Assembly (NCBI GenBank): GCA_947487895.1
Contig: CANKYF010000006.1
Location: forward strand, 1-64,000
From: an uncultured Flavobacteriaceae bacterium
GTDB lineage: Bacteria; Bacteroidota; Bacteroidia; Flavobacteriales; Flavobacteriaceae
Direction of reading: 5' to 3'
Length of the DNA stretch: 64,000 nucleotides
Shown: positions 1 through 8,860 of the stretch, in pieces
How the letters are laid out: each line of letters begins with the position of its first letter
Numbering within the stretch: position 1 is the first letter of the stretch
Notes under the pieces: generated by a model
Seen by the model: the letters and a program-made list of their open reading frames with translations, nothing else
Told to the model about the DNA's origin: nothing
The model's database searches: none
Made by a program: the position numbers and the translations under genes

Positions 1-672
1 GTAGGCAACAATGCATCAGATTTATCAGGAGATTATGATTTATCAAATCCTATATCCGTTTACAGAAACCAACCAGAAGGTGGTACACTAGAAGGTGGTC
101 CTTATGCCTTTACTGTAGGTGATGGCGTAGCAGATCATATTCCAGAAGGAGATATTACTTTAAGTGGTAACTCGGGAGCTAACAGTCAGTGGGTAGTAAC
201 TGATGATGCTGGTAATATCTTAGGCTTACCAGGTAGTCCTTATGCAGTGAACTTTGATGGCGCAGGTGAAGGCACTTGTTTAGTATGGCATTTAAGTTTT
301 GATGGAGAACTCTCAGGAGCTGAAGTAGGCAATAATGCTTCTGAACTTGAAGGTTGTTATAGTCTGTCTAATCCAATACGCGTAGAACGTTCTGAGGATA
401 CAGATAAACAAGTGAAAATCTTCGCATATCCTAATCCAGCTAGAGATTTTGTTAAAATTGGAGTAAAAAATGCAGATACTGATAATATTATTATTAGAAT
501 ATATAATACGTCAGGTTCACAAGTTTATGTAAAAGAAATAAAATATTTTAAGACTAAAAGAAATATTTTGATAGGACTTAACGTTAGTCGTATTAAATCT
601 GGTTTCTACTTTGTTAGTATAACAAATAAGGAAAACACATTAAATGTGAAAAAACGTCTAATAATAAAATAG
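1..672 (+). CDS. C-terminal part of a T9SS-exported repeat protein (5' end outside window)
   Basis: The reading frame is open from base 1, so this is the tail of a larger gene; the first start-like codon in view (GTG at 247) is internal. The visible 223 residues contain about two copies of a 108-residue repeat: VGNNASDLSG at residue 1 recurs as VGNNASELEG at residue 109 (324 nt apart), each followed by a LSNPI segment. The last roughly 80 residues form a type A sorting domain (FAYPNPARDFVKI, then beta-rich segments, ending KKRLIIK), which directs export by the type IX system and attachment to or release from the cell surface. Function of the repeats is unknown; they are common in gliding Flavobacteriaceae surface proteins. 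Confidence 0.85.
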   Translation, partial: VGNNASDLSGDYDLSNPISVYRNQPEGGTLEGGPYAFTVGDGVADHIPEGDITLSGNSGANSQWVVTDDAGNILGLPGSPYAVNFDGAGEGTCLVWHLSFDGELSGAEVGNNASELEGCYSLSNPIRVERSEDTDKQVKIFAYPNPARDFVKIGVKNADTDNIIIRIYNTSGSQVYVKEIKYFKTKRNILIGLNVSRIKSGFYFVSITNKENTLNVKKRLIIK

Positions 673-691
673 TTCAATAATTAATCCATTG

Positions 692-731
692 TAAAAAAGA
701 GGGTTGTTTTAATAGCAACTCTCTTTTTTTA
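692..731 (+). terminator. Rho-independent terminator after the T9SS protein gene
   Basis: GAGGGTTG and CAACTCTC form an 8-bp stem (one G-U pair) around a short AT loop, followed by a run of T. It lies 20 bp after the stop codon. Confidence 0.8.
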
Positions 732-811
732 TGCCAAATTTTGATGTAATCTATTTTCAAAAATTAAAAAGAAGTTTTTCCTTTTTAAGACTATAAAAGT
801 TAAACAGGATT

Positions 812-1780
812 TTATCCAAAAGGATGTTTAGAAAGTGGTAATTTAGCAAAAGGATGAAAATCTCCAGTCAAAGGTGATATGTTAGTGTGTCTTAATTGAT
901 GTGCTAATTGAATAGATTTCAAAGATTCTTCAACCCCAAAACCTTTACCTTGTAAAATTTGATTATAAGATTCAGTATGTAAATCTGTAAAACCAGAACT
1001 AAATTCTAACTCTTCATTATTTATAGAAATAGCTCTAAAAGTTCTTTGACTAGTCTTTTTTATTTCCTCAGGTAAAGTTTCGGCGTTAATTGATAAGAAC
1101 CAACGAATATTTGCATTTTTTAAATGTAATACTCCTGAAGCTCTATCATGTTCCATTGAGTGAACTGTGCTTTTTTCTACATCTCCAAAAATCCAAATAA
1201 GCATATCAAAAAAGTGTATGCCAATATTAGAACAAATGCCTCCAGATTTTTCTATAGTACTTTTCCAGGAAGTATAATACCAATAACCTCTAGATGTAAT
1301 ATAAGTTAAATCTATATCATGAATTTTATCTTTTGGTGCTTTAGAAATTTTATCTTTTAACGCTTTAATAGTAGGGTGTAATCTAAGTTGTAAAATTGTA
1401 TTAATTTTATTTGAGTACCTTCCTTTTAACTCTATTAAACTTTCTGCATTCCAAGGATTGAGCACTAAAGGTTTCTCACAAATAGCATCAGCACCATTTC
1501 TTAAAGCAAATCTTATATGTGCATCATGTAAATAATTTGGTGTGCAAATTGAGATATAATCAATTGAATTTTGATCATTTTTAAAGCGTATTTTCTCTAA
1601 ATGCCTATCAAAACGTTCAAACTCCGTAAAAAAATGAGCATTGGGAAAGAATGAATCAATAATGCCTACACTATCATTAGGGTCATAAGCTGCTACAAGT
1701 TTATTTTTTGTTTCTTTTATAGCTTTTAAATGTCTTGGAGCTATATAACCAGCGGCTCCCATTATTGCAAAATTTTTCAA
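812..1780 (-). CDS. Gfo/Idh/MocA oxidoreductase, WlbA/WbpB-like UDP-GlcNAcA 3-dehydrogenase
   Basis: Likely oxidises UDP-N-acetylglucosaminuronic acid at C3, the first step towards 2,3-diacetamido uronic acids of surface polysaccharides. The N-terminal Rossmann motif is GAAGYIA (residues 8-14), the family CEKP motif places the catalytic-type lysine at 103, and NIGIHFFD (185-192) supplies the histidine expected of WlbA. Length 322 is normal for the family. The start is a TTG at 1780: the next ATG falls inside the first beta strand. It begins 2 bp after the stop of the WlbB-like acetyltransferase gene, which fits the same pathway. Substrate assignment is by family resemblance and neighbour; the aminotransferase and epimerase of the pathway are not in view. 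Confidence 0.82.
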   Translation of the reverse strand: MKNFAIMGAAGYIAPRHLKAIKETKNKLVAAYDPNDSVGIIDSFFPNAHFFTEFERFDRHLEKIRFKNDQNSIDYISICTPNYLHDAHIRFALRNGADAICEKPLVLNPWNAESLIELKGRYSNKINTILQLRLHPTIKALKDKISKAPKDKIHDIDLTYITSRGYWYYTSWKSTIEKSGGICSNIGIHFFDMLIWIFGDVEKSTVHSMEHDRASGVLHLKNANIRWFLSINAETLPEEIKKTSQRTFRAISINNEELEFSSGFTDLHTESYNQILQGKGFGVEESLKSIQLAHQLRHTNISPLTGDFHPFAKLPLSKHPFG

Positions 1781-1782
1781 TG

Positions 1783-2364
1783 TTACAGAGGAATTATAGT
1801 ATTATTTTCTAGTTTATATTTTTGACCACTTTCTTCACAAATGGCTAGGTCATTTTCATTAAAATGTAATCTATGGCCATATTTACTAACCCAACCAATT
1901 TGTTTTCCTGGGTTACCAACAACAAGAGCATAAGGTAATACTGGTTTTGTAATTACTGTTCCAGCTCCAATCATAGCGTATTCACCAATTCTATTACCGC
2001 AAACTATAGTAGCATTAGCTCCTATTGAAGCTCCTTTTTCAATATAAGTTTCTAAAAACTCTTCTTTTCTAACAATGAAGCTTCTAGGGTTTATAACATT
2101 GGTGAAAACCATCGAAGGACCTAAAAACACATCATCCTCACATATTACACCAGTATAAACAGATATATTGTTTTGAATTTTAACACAGTTGCCTATAATT
2201 ACTTTTGGAGAAATAACCACATTTTGCCCTATGTTACATGATTCACCAATTTTTGAATTTGACATAATATGAGAGAAATGCCAAATTTTAGTTTTGGCTC
2301 CAATTTTTGAACCCTCATCAATTACAGCAGACGAATGAACGAAATAATCATTTTCTTTATTCAA
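1783..2364 (-). CDS. Left-handed beta-helix N-acetyltransferase, WlbB/WbpD-like
   Basis: Probably acetylates the 3-amino group of a UDP-2-acetamido-3-amino uronic acid with acetyl-CoA. Nearly the whole protein (residues about 8-165) consists of hexapeptide repeats of the I-G-x-x-x-x type, and FTNVINPR (87-94) carries the asparagine that is catalytic in WlbB. Length 193 is typical. No ATG is available near the conserved start (DYFVHSSAV); a TTG at 2364 is the best start and an in-frame stop lies just upstream. It precedes the WlbA-like gene by 2 bp, so the two are surely co-translated. Both members of the pair use TTG. Confidence 0.82.
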   Translation of the reverse strand: MNKENDYFVHSSAVIDEGSKIGAKTKIWHFSHIMSNSKIGESCNIGQNVVISPKVIIGNCVKIQNNISVYTGVICEDDVFLGPSMVFTNVINPRSFIVRKEEFLETYIEKGASIGANATIVCGNRIGEYAMIGAGTVITKPVLPYALVVGNPGKQIGWVSKYGHRLHFNENDLAICEESGQKYKLENNTIIPL

Positions 2365-2430
2365 AATAGAACTTTATTGTTATTTAACAACTAATATTGA
2401 ATTAGTAGTTGTAAAAGTAATCAACTTTAC

Positions 2431-3621
2431 TCAATTTTTATAGATATCTAAAAATTGAGTGTCAGCATTGTTTTTATATAGTTCAAGAAGTGCAGATTTC
2501 CCGTTTTCTCCAAGGTTTTTTCTAAGATTGATATCCTCTAATAGTAAAGATAATTGTTTAAAAAAGTCTTCTTTTGATTCATATAAAAGACCACATTTTG
2601 ATGCTTCAATTAAATCTTGTTGGGCTTTACATTTTGTAGCTAGAATAGGAATTTTACCATACATGTATTGAAAGAGCTTATTTGCTACTCCAGAATCATG
2701 CTGTTTGTTTACTTGAAAAGGCGCCAAACCAATAGCTATTTTCTGCAAATAAGCTGGTAAAAATTTCACATCTTCCCAAGCAATGTATGTTAAATGTTCT
2801 TTTAAAATAGCATTGCTTATATAAGAATTGAAAGTGGTTTTATCTGCTTTATCAACTGGTCCAATAATTAAAATGTGAAATTCTTTTCCATTTTCTAAAA
2901 GTTCTATCAGCCAAGGTAAAATATCAATGATTCCTCTGCGTTTAGCAACTACCCCAAAATAGAATAAGGTTGGGTGCTCAGATTGAAAAGAAACATTATA
3001 TTCATTTTTCTCAAAAGCACTAAAACTTTCAAAATCAGGCATGTTTGGATGTACGTATATAGGGATGGAATTCAACTTTGGAAATCTGGATATTAATTCA
3101 TTTTTAAAGTAACTACTTAGAGTAATTAGTGTATCTGCATAATTTAAATATTCGTACTCTTTTCTATACCATTTTTGAGGCTGTACAATATATTTTCGCC
3201 ACCCTTTAGTAGCCCATTGATATGAGTTTATTGCAGCTGGGTAGTTTTCATGTAAATCTAGAATTAAAGGAATGTTAGTTTTTGATTTTTCAATACCCTT
3301 TCTAGCAGCTTTAGCCATGTATAGATCATGAACATGTAGAGCTTCTATGTTATTAGATTGAATAAACTTTGAAATACTTTTTTGCCAGAGAAGTCTATAG
3401 AAACTAAAATTTGTACTTAATAAAACTAAAAGATCTTTTAGCTTTTTAGGAAGTTTAATTCTAGTGATATCAATGTCTTTGTATGTTTTATATGTTGGTT
3501 TTTTATTAAAATCAAAGCACAATACAGAAATAGAATGCCCCTCATTAATTAATAAACGTATTTCTTTTTGAACTCTATGGTCATGATCAAACTCATTGTC
3601 TACAACTACACCTATGCGCAT
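2431..3621 (-). CDS. Glycosyltransferase, GT-B fold (family 4 type)
   Basis: A 396-residue cytosolic glycosyltransferase for surface polysaccharide assembly. The N-terminal half opens with GVVVDNEFDHDHRVQKEI followed by a glycosyltransferase-4-like domain. The C-terminal half has the Rossmann-type LFYFGVVAKRRGI segment (about residue 220) and the donor-binding region DSGVANKLFQYMYGKIPILAT (about 308-328). The donor and acceptor cannot be told from sequence. It lies 22 bp after the FabH-like gene and 66 bp before the WlbB-like gene on the same strand, so all four probably form one transcription unit. Confidence 0.85.
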   Translation of the reverse strand: MRIGVVVDNEFDHDHRVQKEIRLLINEGHSISVLCFDFNKKPTYKTYKDIDITRIKLPKKLKDLLVLLSTNFSFYRLLWQKSISKFIQSNNIEALHVHDLYMAKAARKGIEKSKTNIPLILDLHENYPAAINSYQWATKGWRKYIVQPQKWYRKEYEYLNYADTLITLSSYFKNELISRFPKLNSIPIYVHPNMPDFESFSAFEKNEYNVSFQSEHPTLFYFGVVAKRRGIIDILPWLIELLENGKEFHILIIGPVDKADKTTFNSYISNAILKEHLTYIAWEDVKFLPAYLQKIAIGLAPFQVNKQHDSGVANKLFQYMYGKIPILATKCKAQQDLIEASKCGLLYESKEDFFKQLSLLLEDINLRKNLGENGKSALLELYKNNADTQFLDIYKN

Positions 3622-3643
3622 TCAAGAAGTTTTAGCATAATTA

Positions 3644-4702
3644 TTAATATTTATAAACAACAGCATTAATATGCATCCCAGCGCCGACACTAGCAAACAT
3701 AACCACATCACCTTTTTTAATGCTATGATTTTCTAGCTTATTATTTTTTACCAAATCAAATAGCGTTGGTACAGTTGCTACAGAACTATTACCCAGTTTT
3801 TGAATGCTCATGGGCATCACATTTTCTGGAATATCTGTTCTGTAAAGTCTATAAAACCGTTTTAAAATAGCTTCATCCATTTTTTCATTAGCCTGATGAA
3901 TGAAAATCTTTTTAACATCAGAAATATCAGCACCACTTTCATCTAAACAAGCTTTCATAGCCTGCGGAACTTTCATTAGAGCAAATTCATAGATTTTTCT
4001 ACCTTCCATCTTAATGTAGCGGGTATCTCTACATAATTCTTGTTTATTAGAATTTCCGTAGAACAAATAATAAGCTTCATCATATGTATAGCTGGCAGTT
4101 TCATGAGCTAAAATACCTCCTTCTTCATCTGTGGCTTCAATAATAGTAGCACCAGAGCCATCAGAGAATATCATTGAGTCTCTATCATGTTTGTCAATAA
4201 CTCTAGATAAAGTTTCTGTTCCAATAACCAAACAGCGTTTAGCCATTCCTGCTTTTATAAAAGCTTTAGCTTGTATCATTCCTTCAACCCAACCAGGACA
4301 TCCAAATAAAATATCATAAGCTACACATTTTGGGTTTTTAATACGTAAACTATGTTTTATACGAGATGCTAAGGAAGGGATGATGTCTGCTTGAACTGTA
4401 TTATACTTTACGTCACCAAAGTTGTGAGCAACTATTATATAGTCTATAGTTTCTGGATCTATGTTGGCATCTTCAATGGCTTTTTCAGCAGCAAAGAAAC
4501 CTAAATCTGAAGCAGTATGATGTGATTTAGCATAACGCCTTTCAGCAATACCAGTAATAGCTTTAAACTTTTCTACAATTACTTCATTAGGAGAATTAAT
4601 TGAAGAACCGTCTGTATTTAAAAATTCATGATTATGAAAACTTTCATTCTTTTCTATAGTATCAGGAATATAACTCCCAGATCCTGTAATTTTAATATTC
4701 AT
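3644..4702 (-). CDS. 3-oxoacyl-ACP synthase III-like ketosynthase
   Basis: A thiolase-fold protein of 352 residues resembling FabH. The catalytic triad is complete: Cys135 in ILFGCPGW, His269 in IFIHQANEK and Asn305 in KLGNSSVA. FabH proper is about 320 residues; the insertion before Asn305 and the atypical N-terminus argue for a specialised paralogue instead of the housekeeping enzyme. It is the first gene of the minus-strand group leading into the polysaccharide genes, so it may make an acyl group for a sugar or lipid modification. That role is inference. Substrate unknown. Confidence 0.85.
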   Translation of the reverse strand: MNIKITGSGSYIPDTIEKNESFHNHEFLNTDGSSINSPNEVIVEKFKAITGIAERRYAKSHHTASDLGFFAAEKAIEDANIDPETIDYIIVAHNFGDVKYNTVQADIIPSLASRIKHSLRIKNPKCVAYDILFGCPGWVEGMIQAKAFIKAGMAKRCLVIGTETLSRVIDKHDRDSMIFSDGSGATIIEATDEEGGILAHETASYTYDEAYYLFYGNSNKQELCRDTRYIKMEGRKIYEFALMKVPQAMKACLDESGADISDVKKIFIHQANEKMDEAILKRFYRLYRTDIPENVMPMSIQKLGNSSVATVPTLFDLVKNNKLENHSIKKGDVVMFASVGAGMHINAVVYKY

Positions 4703-4803
4703 AGAACGTGTTTTGCTATTAAGATGTTAAAAAGCTAATATAGTAGGTTTAAATAAAAAATAAATTAAGTTGTATTTTTTATTACGATGTTCAACCCATA
4801 AAA

Positions 4804-7653
4804 TTAGGCTTCAATATAGTCTTCTATTGGAGTGCAAGAACATATTAAATTCCTGTCTCCATAAGCATCATTTACGCGTCTTACACTTGGCCAAAATTTG
4901 TTATCTCTAAGATATCCTAAGGGGAAAGCAGCTGCTTCTCTTGAATAAGGGAAGTACCATTCATCAGAAGTAATCATATTTAGAGTATGAGGTGCATTTT
5001 TTAAAACATTATTGGCATTTTCTTTAGTTACAGTGTCAATTTCTTTTCTAATAGAAATCATTGCATCACAGAATCTGTCAATTTCTTCCTTACTTTCACT
5101 TTCTGTAGGTTCAATCATTAACGTACCTGCTACAGGAAAAGAAACTGTTGGAGCATGAAAACCATAATCCATTAAGCGTTTTGCGATATCAGTGACTTCA
5201 ATGCCATTTTCTTTAAATGGTCTGCAGTCAATAATCATTTCATGAGCAGCTCTACCACGTTCTCCTGAATATAGGGTATCAAAGTATCCTTCTAACCTAT
5301 GTTTAATGTAATTAGCATTTAGAATAGCTACTTTGGTTGACTCTGTTAAACCTTCTGCGCCTAACATTTTTATATAACCATAAGATATTAGACAAGCTAA
5401 TGCAGAACCAAAAGGTGCTGCAGAAATAGCAGTAATAGCTTCATTACCACCAGTTTTATAAATTGGGTTGCCAGGTAAAAAAGGTGCTAATTGCTTAGCA
5501 ACGCAAATAGGTCCAACACCAGGGCCACCACCGCCATGAGGAATAGCAAATGTTTTATGTAAATTTAGGTGACACACATCTGCTCCAATATTACCAGGAT
5601 TGGTAAGTCCAACCTGAGCATTCATATTTGCTCCGTCCATATATACTTGCCCTCCATTATCATGAATAATTTGAGTGATTTCTTTAATATTAGATTCAAA
5701 AACTCCATGCGTAGAAGGGTAGGTAACCATCAATGCCGATAAGTTATCTTTATGTTGAATTGCTTTTTCACGTAAATCTTCAACATCAATATTACCTTCT
5801 GCGGTAGATTTTGTAACTACTACTTTCATACCAGCCATAACAGCACTAGCAGGGTTTGTTCCATGTGCAGATGAAGGAATTAAGCAAATGTTTCTATGGC
5901 CTTCATTACGAGATTCATGATATGCTTTTATAACCATTAAACCAGCAAATTCGCCTTGTGCTCCAGAATTTGGTTGTAATGAAGTAGCTGCAAAACCAGT
6001 AATTTCTGTTAATTGATTCTCTAAAGCCTTTAGTATTTTTCTATAGCCTCTTGCTTGTTTTTTAGGCGCAAAAGGATGAATGTTTCCCCATTTAAACCAG
6101 CTTAAAGGTAACATTTCTGATGCTGCATTTAGCTTCATAGTACATGATCCTAAAGAAATCATAGAATGATTGAGTGATAAATCTTTACGTTCTAAAGATT
6201 TTATATAACGCATTAGTTGAGTTTCAGAATGATGCTGATTAAAAACATCAAGTTCTAAAAATGAGGTTTTTCTTTGTACAGATTCCGAAATATTATTTGA
6301 AGGTGTAATTTCAGAAATAACAATAGAATCTTTTCCAGCTGCTTCAGCAAAAATAGAAATCAGATAATTGATATCTCTAATAGATGTCGTTTCATTAATA
6401 GAGATGGTAACTGTGTTTTTATCTGGATAACAAAAGTTTACTTTTTTCTTTGTTGCTAGCTTTTTAATTTTTCTTGCTTTTGTTTTGATTTGAAGCGTAT
6501 CAAAAAACGAGGTATTTACTTGATTGTACCCTAGTTTCTCTATAGCTTCGGCAAGTATTGACGCCTTATTATGAACTTTATTAGCAATAAATTTTAATCC
6601 TTTTGGGCCATGATATACAGCGTACATACCAGCCATAACAGCTAATAGTACTTGAGCAGTACAAATGTTTGATGTAGCTCTATCTCTTTTGATATGTTGT
6701 TCACGAGTCTGTAAAGCCATACGTAGGGCTCTTTCGTCATTCATATCTTTGGTAACACCAATTATACGTCCTGGGATATCTCTTTTGTAAGCTTCTTTAG
6801 TCGCAAAATAAGCAGCATGAGGGCCTCCATATCCCATTGGAATACCAAAACGTTGTGTGGTTCCTACCACCACATCTGCCCCAAAATGCCCTGGTGCTTC
6901 AAGTTTAACTAAGCTCAATATATCTGCAGCTACGGCTACTTTTATATTTGCTTCTTTAGCATTTTTAATAAAAGTTTTTATGTCTGTAACCTGACCATCT
7001 CTTCCAGGATACTGTAAAATAGCACCAAAGAATTCAGAAGAAAAATTAAATGTTTCTTCACTACCAACTACTAATTCAATACCAATTGGAGTAGCTCTGG
7101 TTTCTAATAATGACAGTGTTTGAGGTAATATATTTTCTGAAACAAAAAATTTATTTATTCCAGCTTTCTTTTGTGCACGATCTCTAACAGCAAATAATAA
7201 ACTCATGGCCTCTGCAGCTGCGGTACTTTCATCAAGTAACGATGCATTAGCTAGTTCCATACCAGTAAGCTCTATAATCATGGTTTGGAAGTTTAAAAGT
7301 GCTTCTAATCTTCCTTGTGCTATTTCAGCTTGATATGGAGTGTAGGCTGTATACCAACCAGGGTTTTCTAAAATGTTACGTTGAATAACAGCTGGCATTA
7401 CTGTAGGATGGTAGCCTAAACCAATATAAGTTTTGTATGCTTTATTTGTTTTTGAAACATCATGAATGTGTAGTAAATACTCATGCTCAGTCATTGGAGC
7501 ATCAAGATTTAATTCATTTTTTAAGCGAATATCATCTGGGATGGTCTCATAAATTAACTGATCTAAAGATTCTAAACCTAAAGACTCTAACATTTTTTTT
7601 TGGTCTTCTTCATTAGGACCAATATGACGTAATGCAAAAGCGTTTGTGTTCAT
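4804..7653 (-). CDS. gcvP: Glycine dehydrogenase (decarboxylating), P protein
   Basis: Pyridoxal-phosphate enzyme of the glycine cleavage system; decarboxylates glycine and passes the aminomethyl group to lipoyl-GcvH. The 949-residue single chain has both halves of the family: a catalytically silent N-terminal half opening with RHIGPNEEDQKKML and a C-terminal half with the cofactor lysine at residue 700 in NLHKTFAIPHGGGGPGVGP. The glycine-rich loop and the SLGSCTMKLN motif are intact. The other gcv genes are not nearby, as is usual in Flavobacteriaceae. It is transcribed alone, divergently from the UbiA-like gene. Confidence 0.97.
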   Translation of the reverse strand: MNTNAFALRHIGPNEEDQKKMLESLGLESLDQLIYETIPDDIRLKNELNLDAPMTEHEYLLHIHDVSKTNKAYKTYIGLGYHPTVMPAVIQRNILENPGWYTAYTPYQAEIAQGRLEALLNFQTMIIELTGMELANASLLDESTAAAEAMSLLFAVRDRAQKKAGINKFFVSENILPQTLSLLETRATPIGIELVVGSEETFNFSSEFFGAILQYPGRDGQVTDIKTFIKNAKEANIKVAVAADILSLVKLEAPGHFGADVVVGTTQRFGIPMGYGGPHAAYFATKEAYKRDIPGRIIGVTKDMNDERALRMALQTREQHIKRDRATSNICTAQVLLAVMAGMYAVYHGPKGLKFIANKVHNKASILAEAIEKLGYNQVNTSFFDTLQIKTKARKIKKLATKKKVNFCYPDKNTVTISINETTSIRDINYLISIFAEAAGKDSIVISEITPSNNISESVQRKTSFLELDVFNQHHSETQLMRYIKSLERKDLSLNHSMISLGSCTMKLNAASEMLPLSWFKWGNIHPFAPKKQARGYRKILKALENQLTEITGFAATSLQPNSGAQGEFAGLMVIKAYHESRNEGHRNICLIPSSAHGTNPASAVMAGMKVVVTKSTAEGNIDVEDLREKAIQHKDNLSALMVTYPSTHGVFESNIKEITQIIHDNGGQVYMDGANMNAQVGLTNPGNIGADVCHLNLHKTFAIPHGGGGPGVGPICVAKQLAPFLPGNPIYKTGGNEAITAISAAPFGSALACLISYGYIKMLGAEGLTESTKVAILNANYIKHRLEGYFDTLYSGERGRAAHEMIIDCRPFKENGIEVTDIAKRLMDYGFHAPTVSFPVAGTLMIEPTESESKEEIDRFCDAMISIRKEIDTVTKENANNVLKNAPHTLNMITSDEWYFPYSREAAAFPLGYLRDNKFWPSVRRVNDAYGDRNLICSCTPIEDYIEA

Positions 7654-7773
7654 TTAATTTCAAATTGTTAAATAATTCGCGAAAATACGCAATATTTGAA
7701 GTATTCTATTGAAGAAAACGGAAAGTTTTTAACTATTTGGTGTTGTTGTTAACAGTTTAATTATTTTTGTTTA

Positions 7774-8601
7774 ATGTCTTATCCAAAGCAGTTTTTAAAC
7801 TTTTATATAAATAGTAGTATTCACGTAGCTTTATCTGTTTGTGCTCTTACTTTGGTAACTTTATTTGAGTTTAATGTAGGCGTTAATAAAGACTTTCTTT
7901 ATTTTCTTTTTTTTGCAACCATAACAGGATATAATTTTGTGAAGTATTTTGGGGTAGCAAAATTTCATCACAGGAAATTGGCCAATTGGTTAAAGTCTAT
8001 TCAAGTCTTTTCTTTTTTTTGTTTTCTTTTGATGTGCTTTTTCGGACTAAAATTACCTTTTAAGACTCAACTTTTTATTTTAGGGTTTGCTATAATTACT
8101 TTTTTTTATGCGATTCCTTTTTTACCAAAACATTTTTTTGTTGATAAGCAGCATAATTTGAGAAGTATTGGCGGATTAAAGATTTATTTAATAGCACTGG
8201 TATGGAGTGGTGTTACCGTTTTTTTGCCATTAATAAATGAAAATTTTAATGTAGATATTTTTATTACTGGAATTCAGCGCTATATGTATATTATAGTTTT
8301 AATGTTTCCATTTGAAATTAGAGACTTACGTTTTGATAGTTTAAAACTTTCTACAATACCTCAAAAGATAGGAGAGAGAAACACCAAAATTATTGGAGCT
8401 TCATTAGTATTGGTAATCTTAATATTAGAATGTTTTAAAGATAAAATAGTGATAGAAAATATATGTGTGCTATCTACTGTTCTAGCAATAACATTAGTGT
8501 TTTTGTTAGTAGCAAAGAAAAACCAAGGAAAATACTTTAGTTCTTTTTGGGTGGAGAGTATCCCAATATTTTGGGTGATTTTATTACTTCTAGTTTCTTA
8601 A
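7774..8601 (+). CDS. Polytopic membrane protein, degenerate UbiA-prenyltransferase-like
   Basis: A 275-residue protein with about eight hydrophobic segments. The segment FEIRDLRFDSLKLSTIPQKI (about residues 180-199), with two aspartates ahead of a conserved Pro and followed by another helix, resembles the second Asp-rich motif of UbiA prenyltransferases. The first motif is not convincing: the equivalent segment reads GYNFVKYFG with no aspartate. It may therefore be a non-catalytic or divergent family member. It starts divergently from gcvP, and its TAA stop shares bases with the stop of the anti-sigma gene on the other strand. Function unknown. Confidence 0.6.
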   Translation: MSYPKQFLNFYINSSIHVALSVCALTLVTLFEFNVGVNKDFLYFLFFATITGYNFVKYFGVAKFHHRKLANWLKSIQVFSFFCFLLMCFFGLKLPFKTQLFILGFAIITFFYAIPFLPKHFFVDKQHNLRSIGGLKIYLIALVWSGVTVFLPLINENFNVDIFITGIQRYMYIIVLMFPFEIRDLRFDSLKLSTIPQKIGERNTKIIGASLVLVILILECFKDKIVIENICVLSTVLAITLVFLLVAKKNQGKYFSSFWVESIPIFWVILLLLVS

Positions 8602-8858
8602 CTAGCTTGATCCCTTATAGCTTTTTCAAGCTCCTTTTTCATACTGTCTTTATGCTTGATATCTAAACATTCAACTTTAGATTGTTTCATTACTTTTGTA
8701 AGCCTAGTATTGTTTTTTGTGTACCCTCTACAGGCTTTACAATAGAGTAAATGTATATTTAATTTTATCTTTTCCCACAAAGAGGCATCATTGTACTGCG
8801 TTTTATCACATACGTGGTTTGCTTCGTCACACGGGATTCTTACCTTTAACTTTGTCAT
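8598..8858 (-). CDS. Small zinc-binding anti-sigma factor (ZAS type, soluble)
   Basis: An 86-residue protein with the zinc anti-sigma signature HLLYCKAC (H-x3-C-x2-C, about residues 39-46 of this start) preceded by a conserved CDEANHVCDK segment. No membrane helix is present, so it would act in the cytosol. I chose the ATG at 8858, 2 bp after the stop of the sigma factor gene; an upstream TTG would overlap that gene. By known ZAS proteins it should bind and hold the adjacent ECF sigma factor, perhaps releasing it on thiol or metal stress. The signal is inferred, not seen. Confidence 0.75.
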   Translation of the reverse strand: MTKLKVRIPCDEANHVCDKTQYNDASLWEKIKLNIHLLYCKACRGYTKNNTRLTKVMKQSKVECLDIKHKDSMKKELEKAIRDQAS

Positions 8859-8860
8859 AA

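Noticed and set aside
2387-2415. Hairpin between the glycosyltransferase and WlbB-like genes
   Set aside because: Only a 6-bp AT-rich stem without a T run on the minus strand; too weak to call a terminator.
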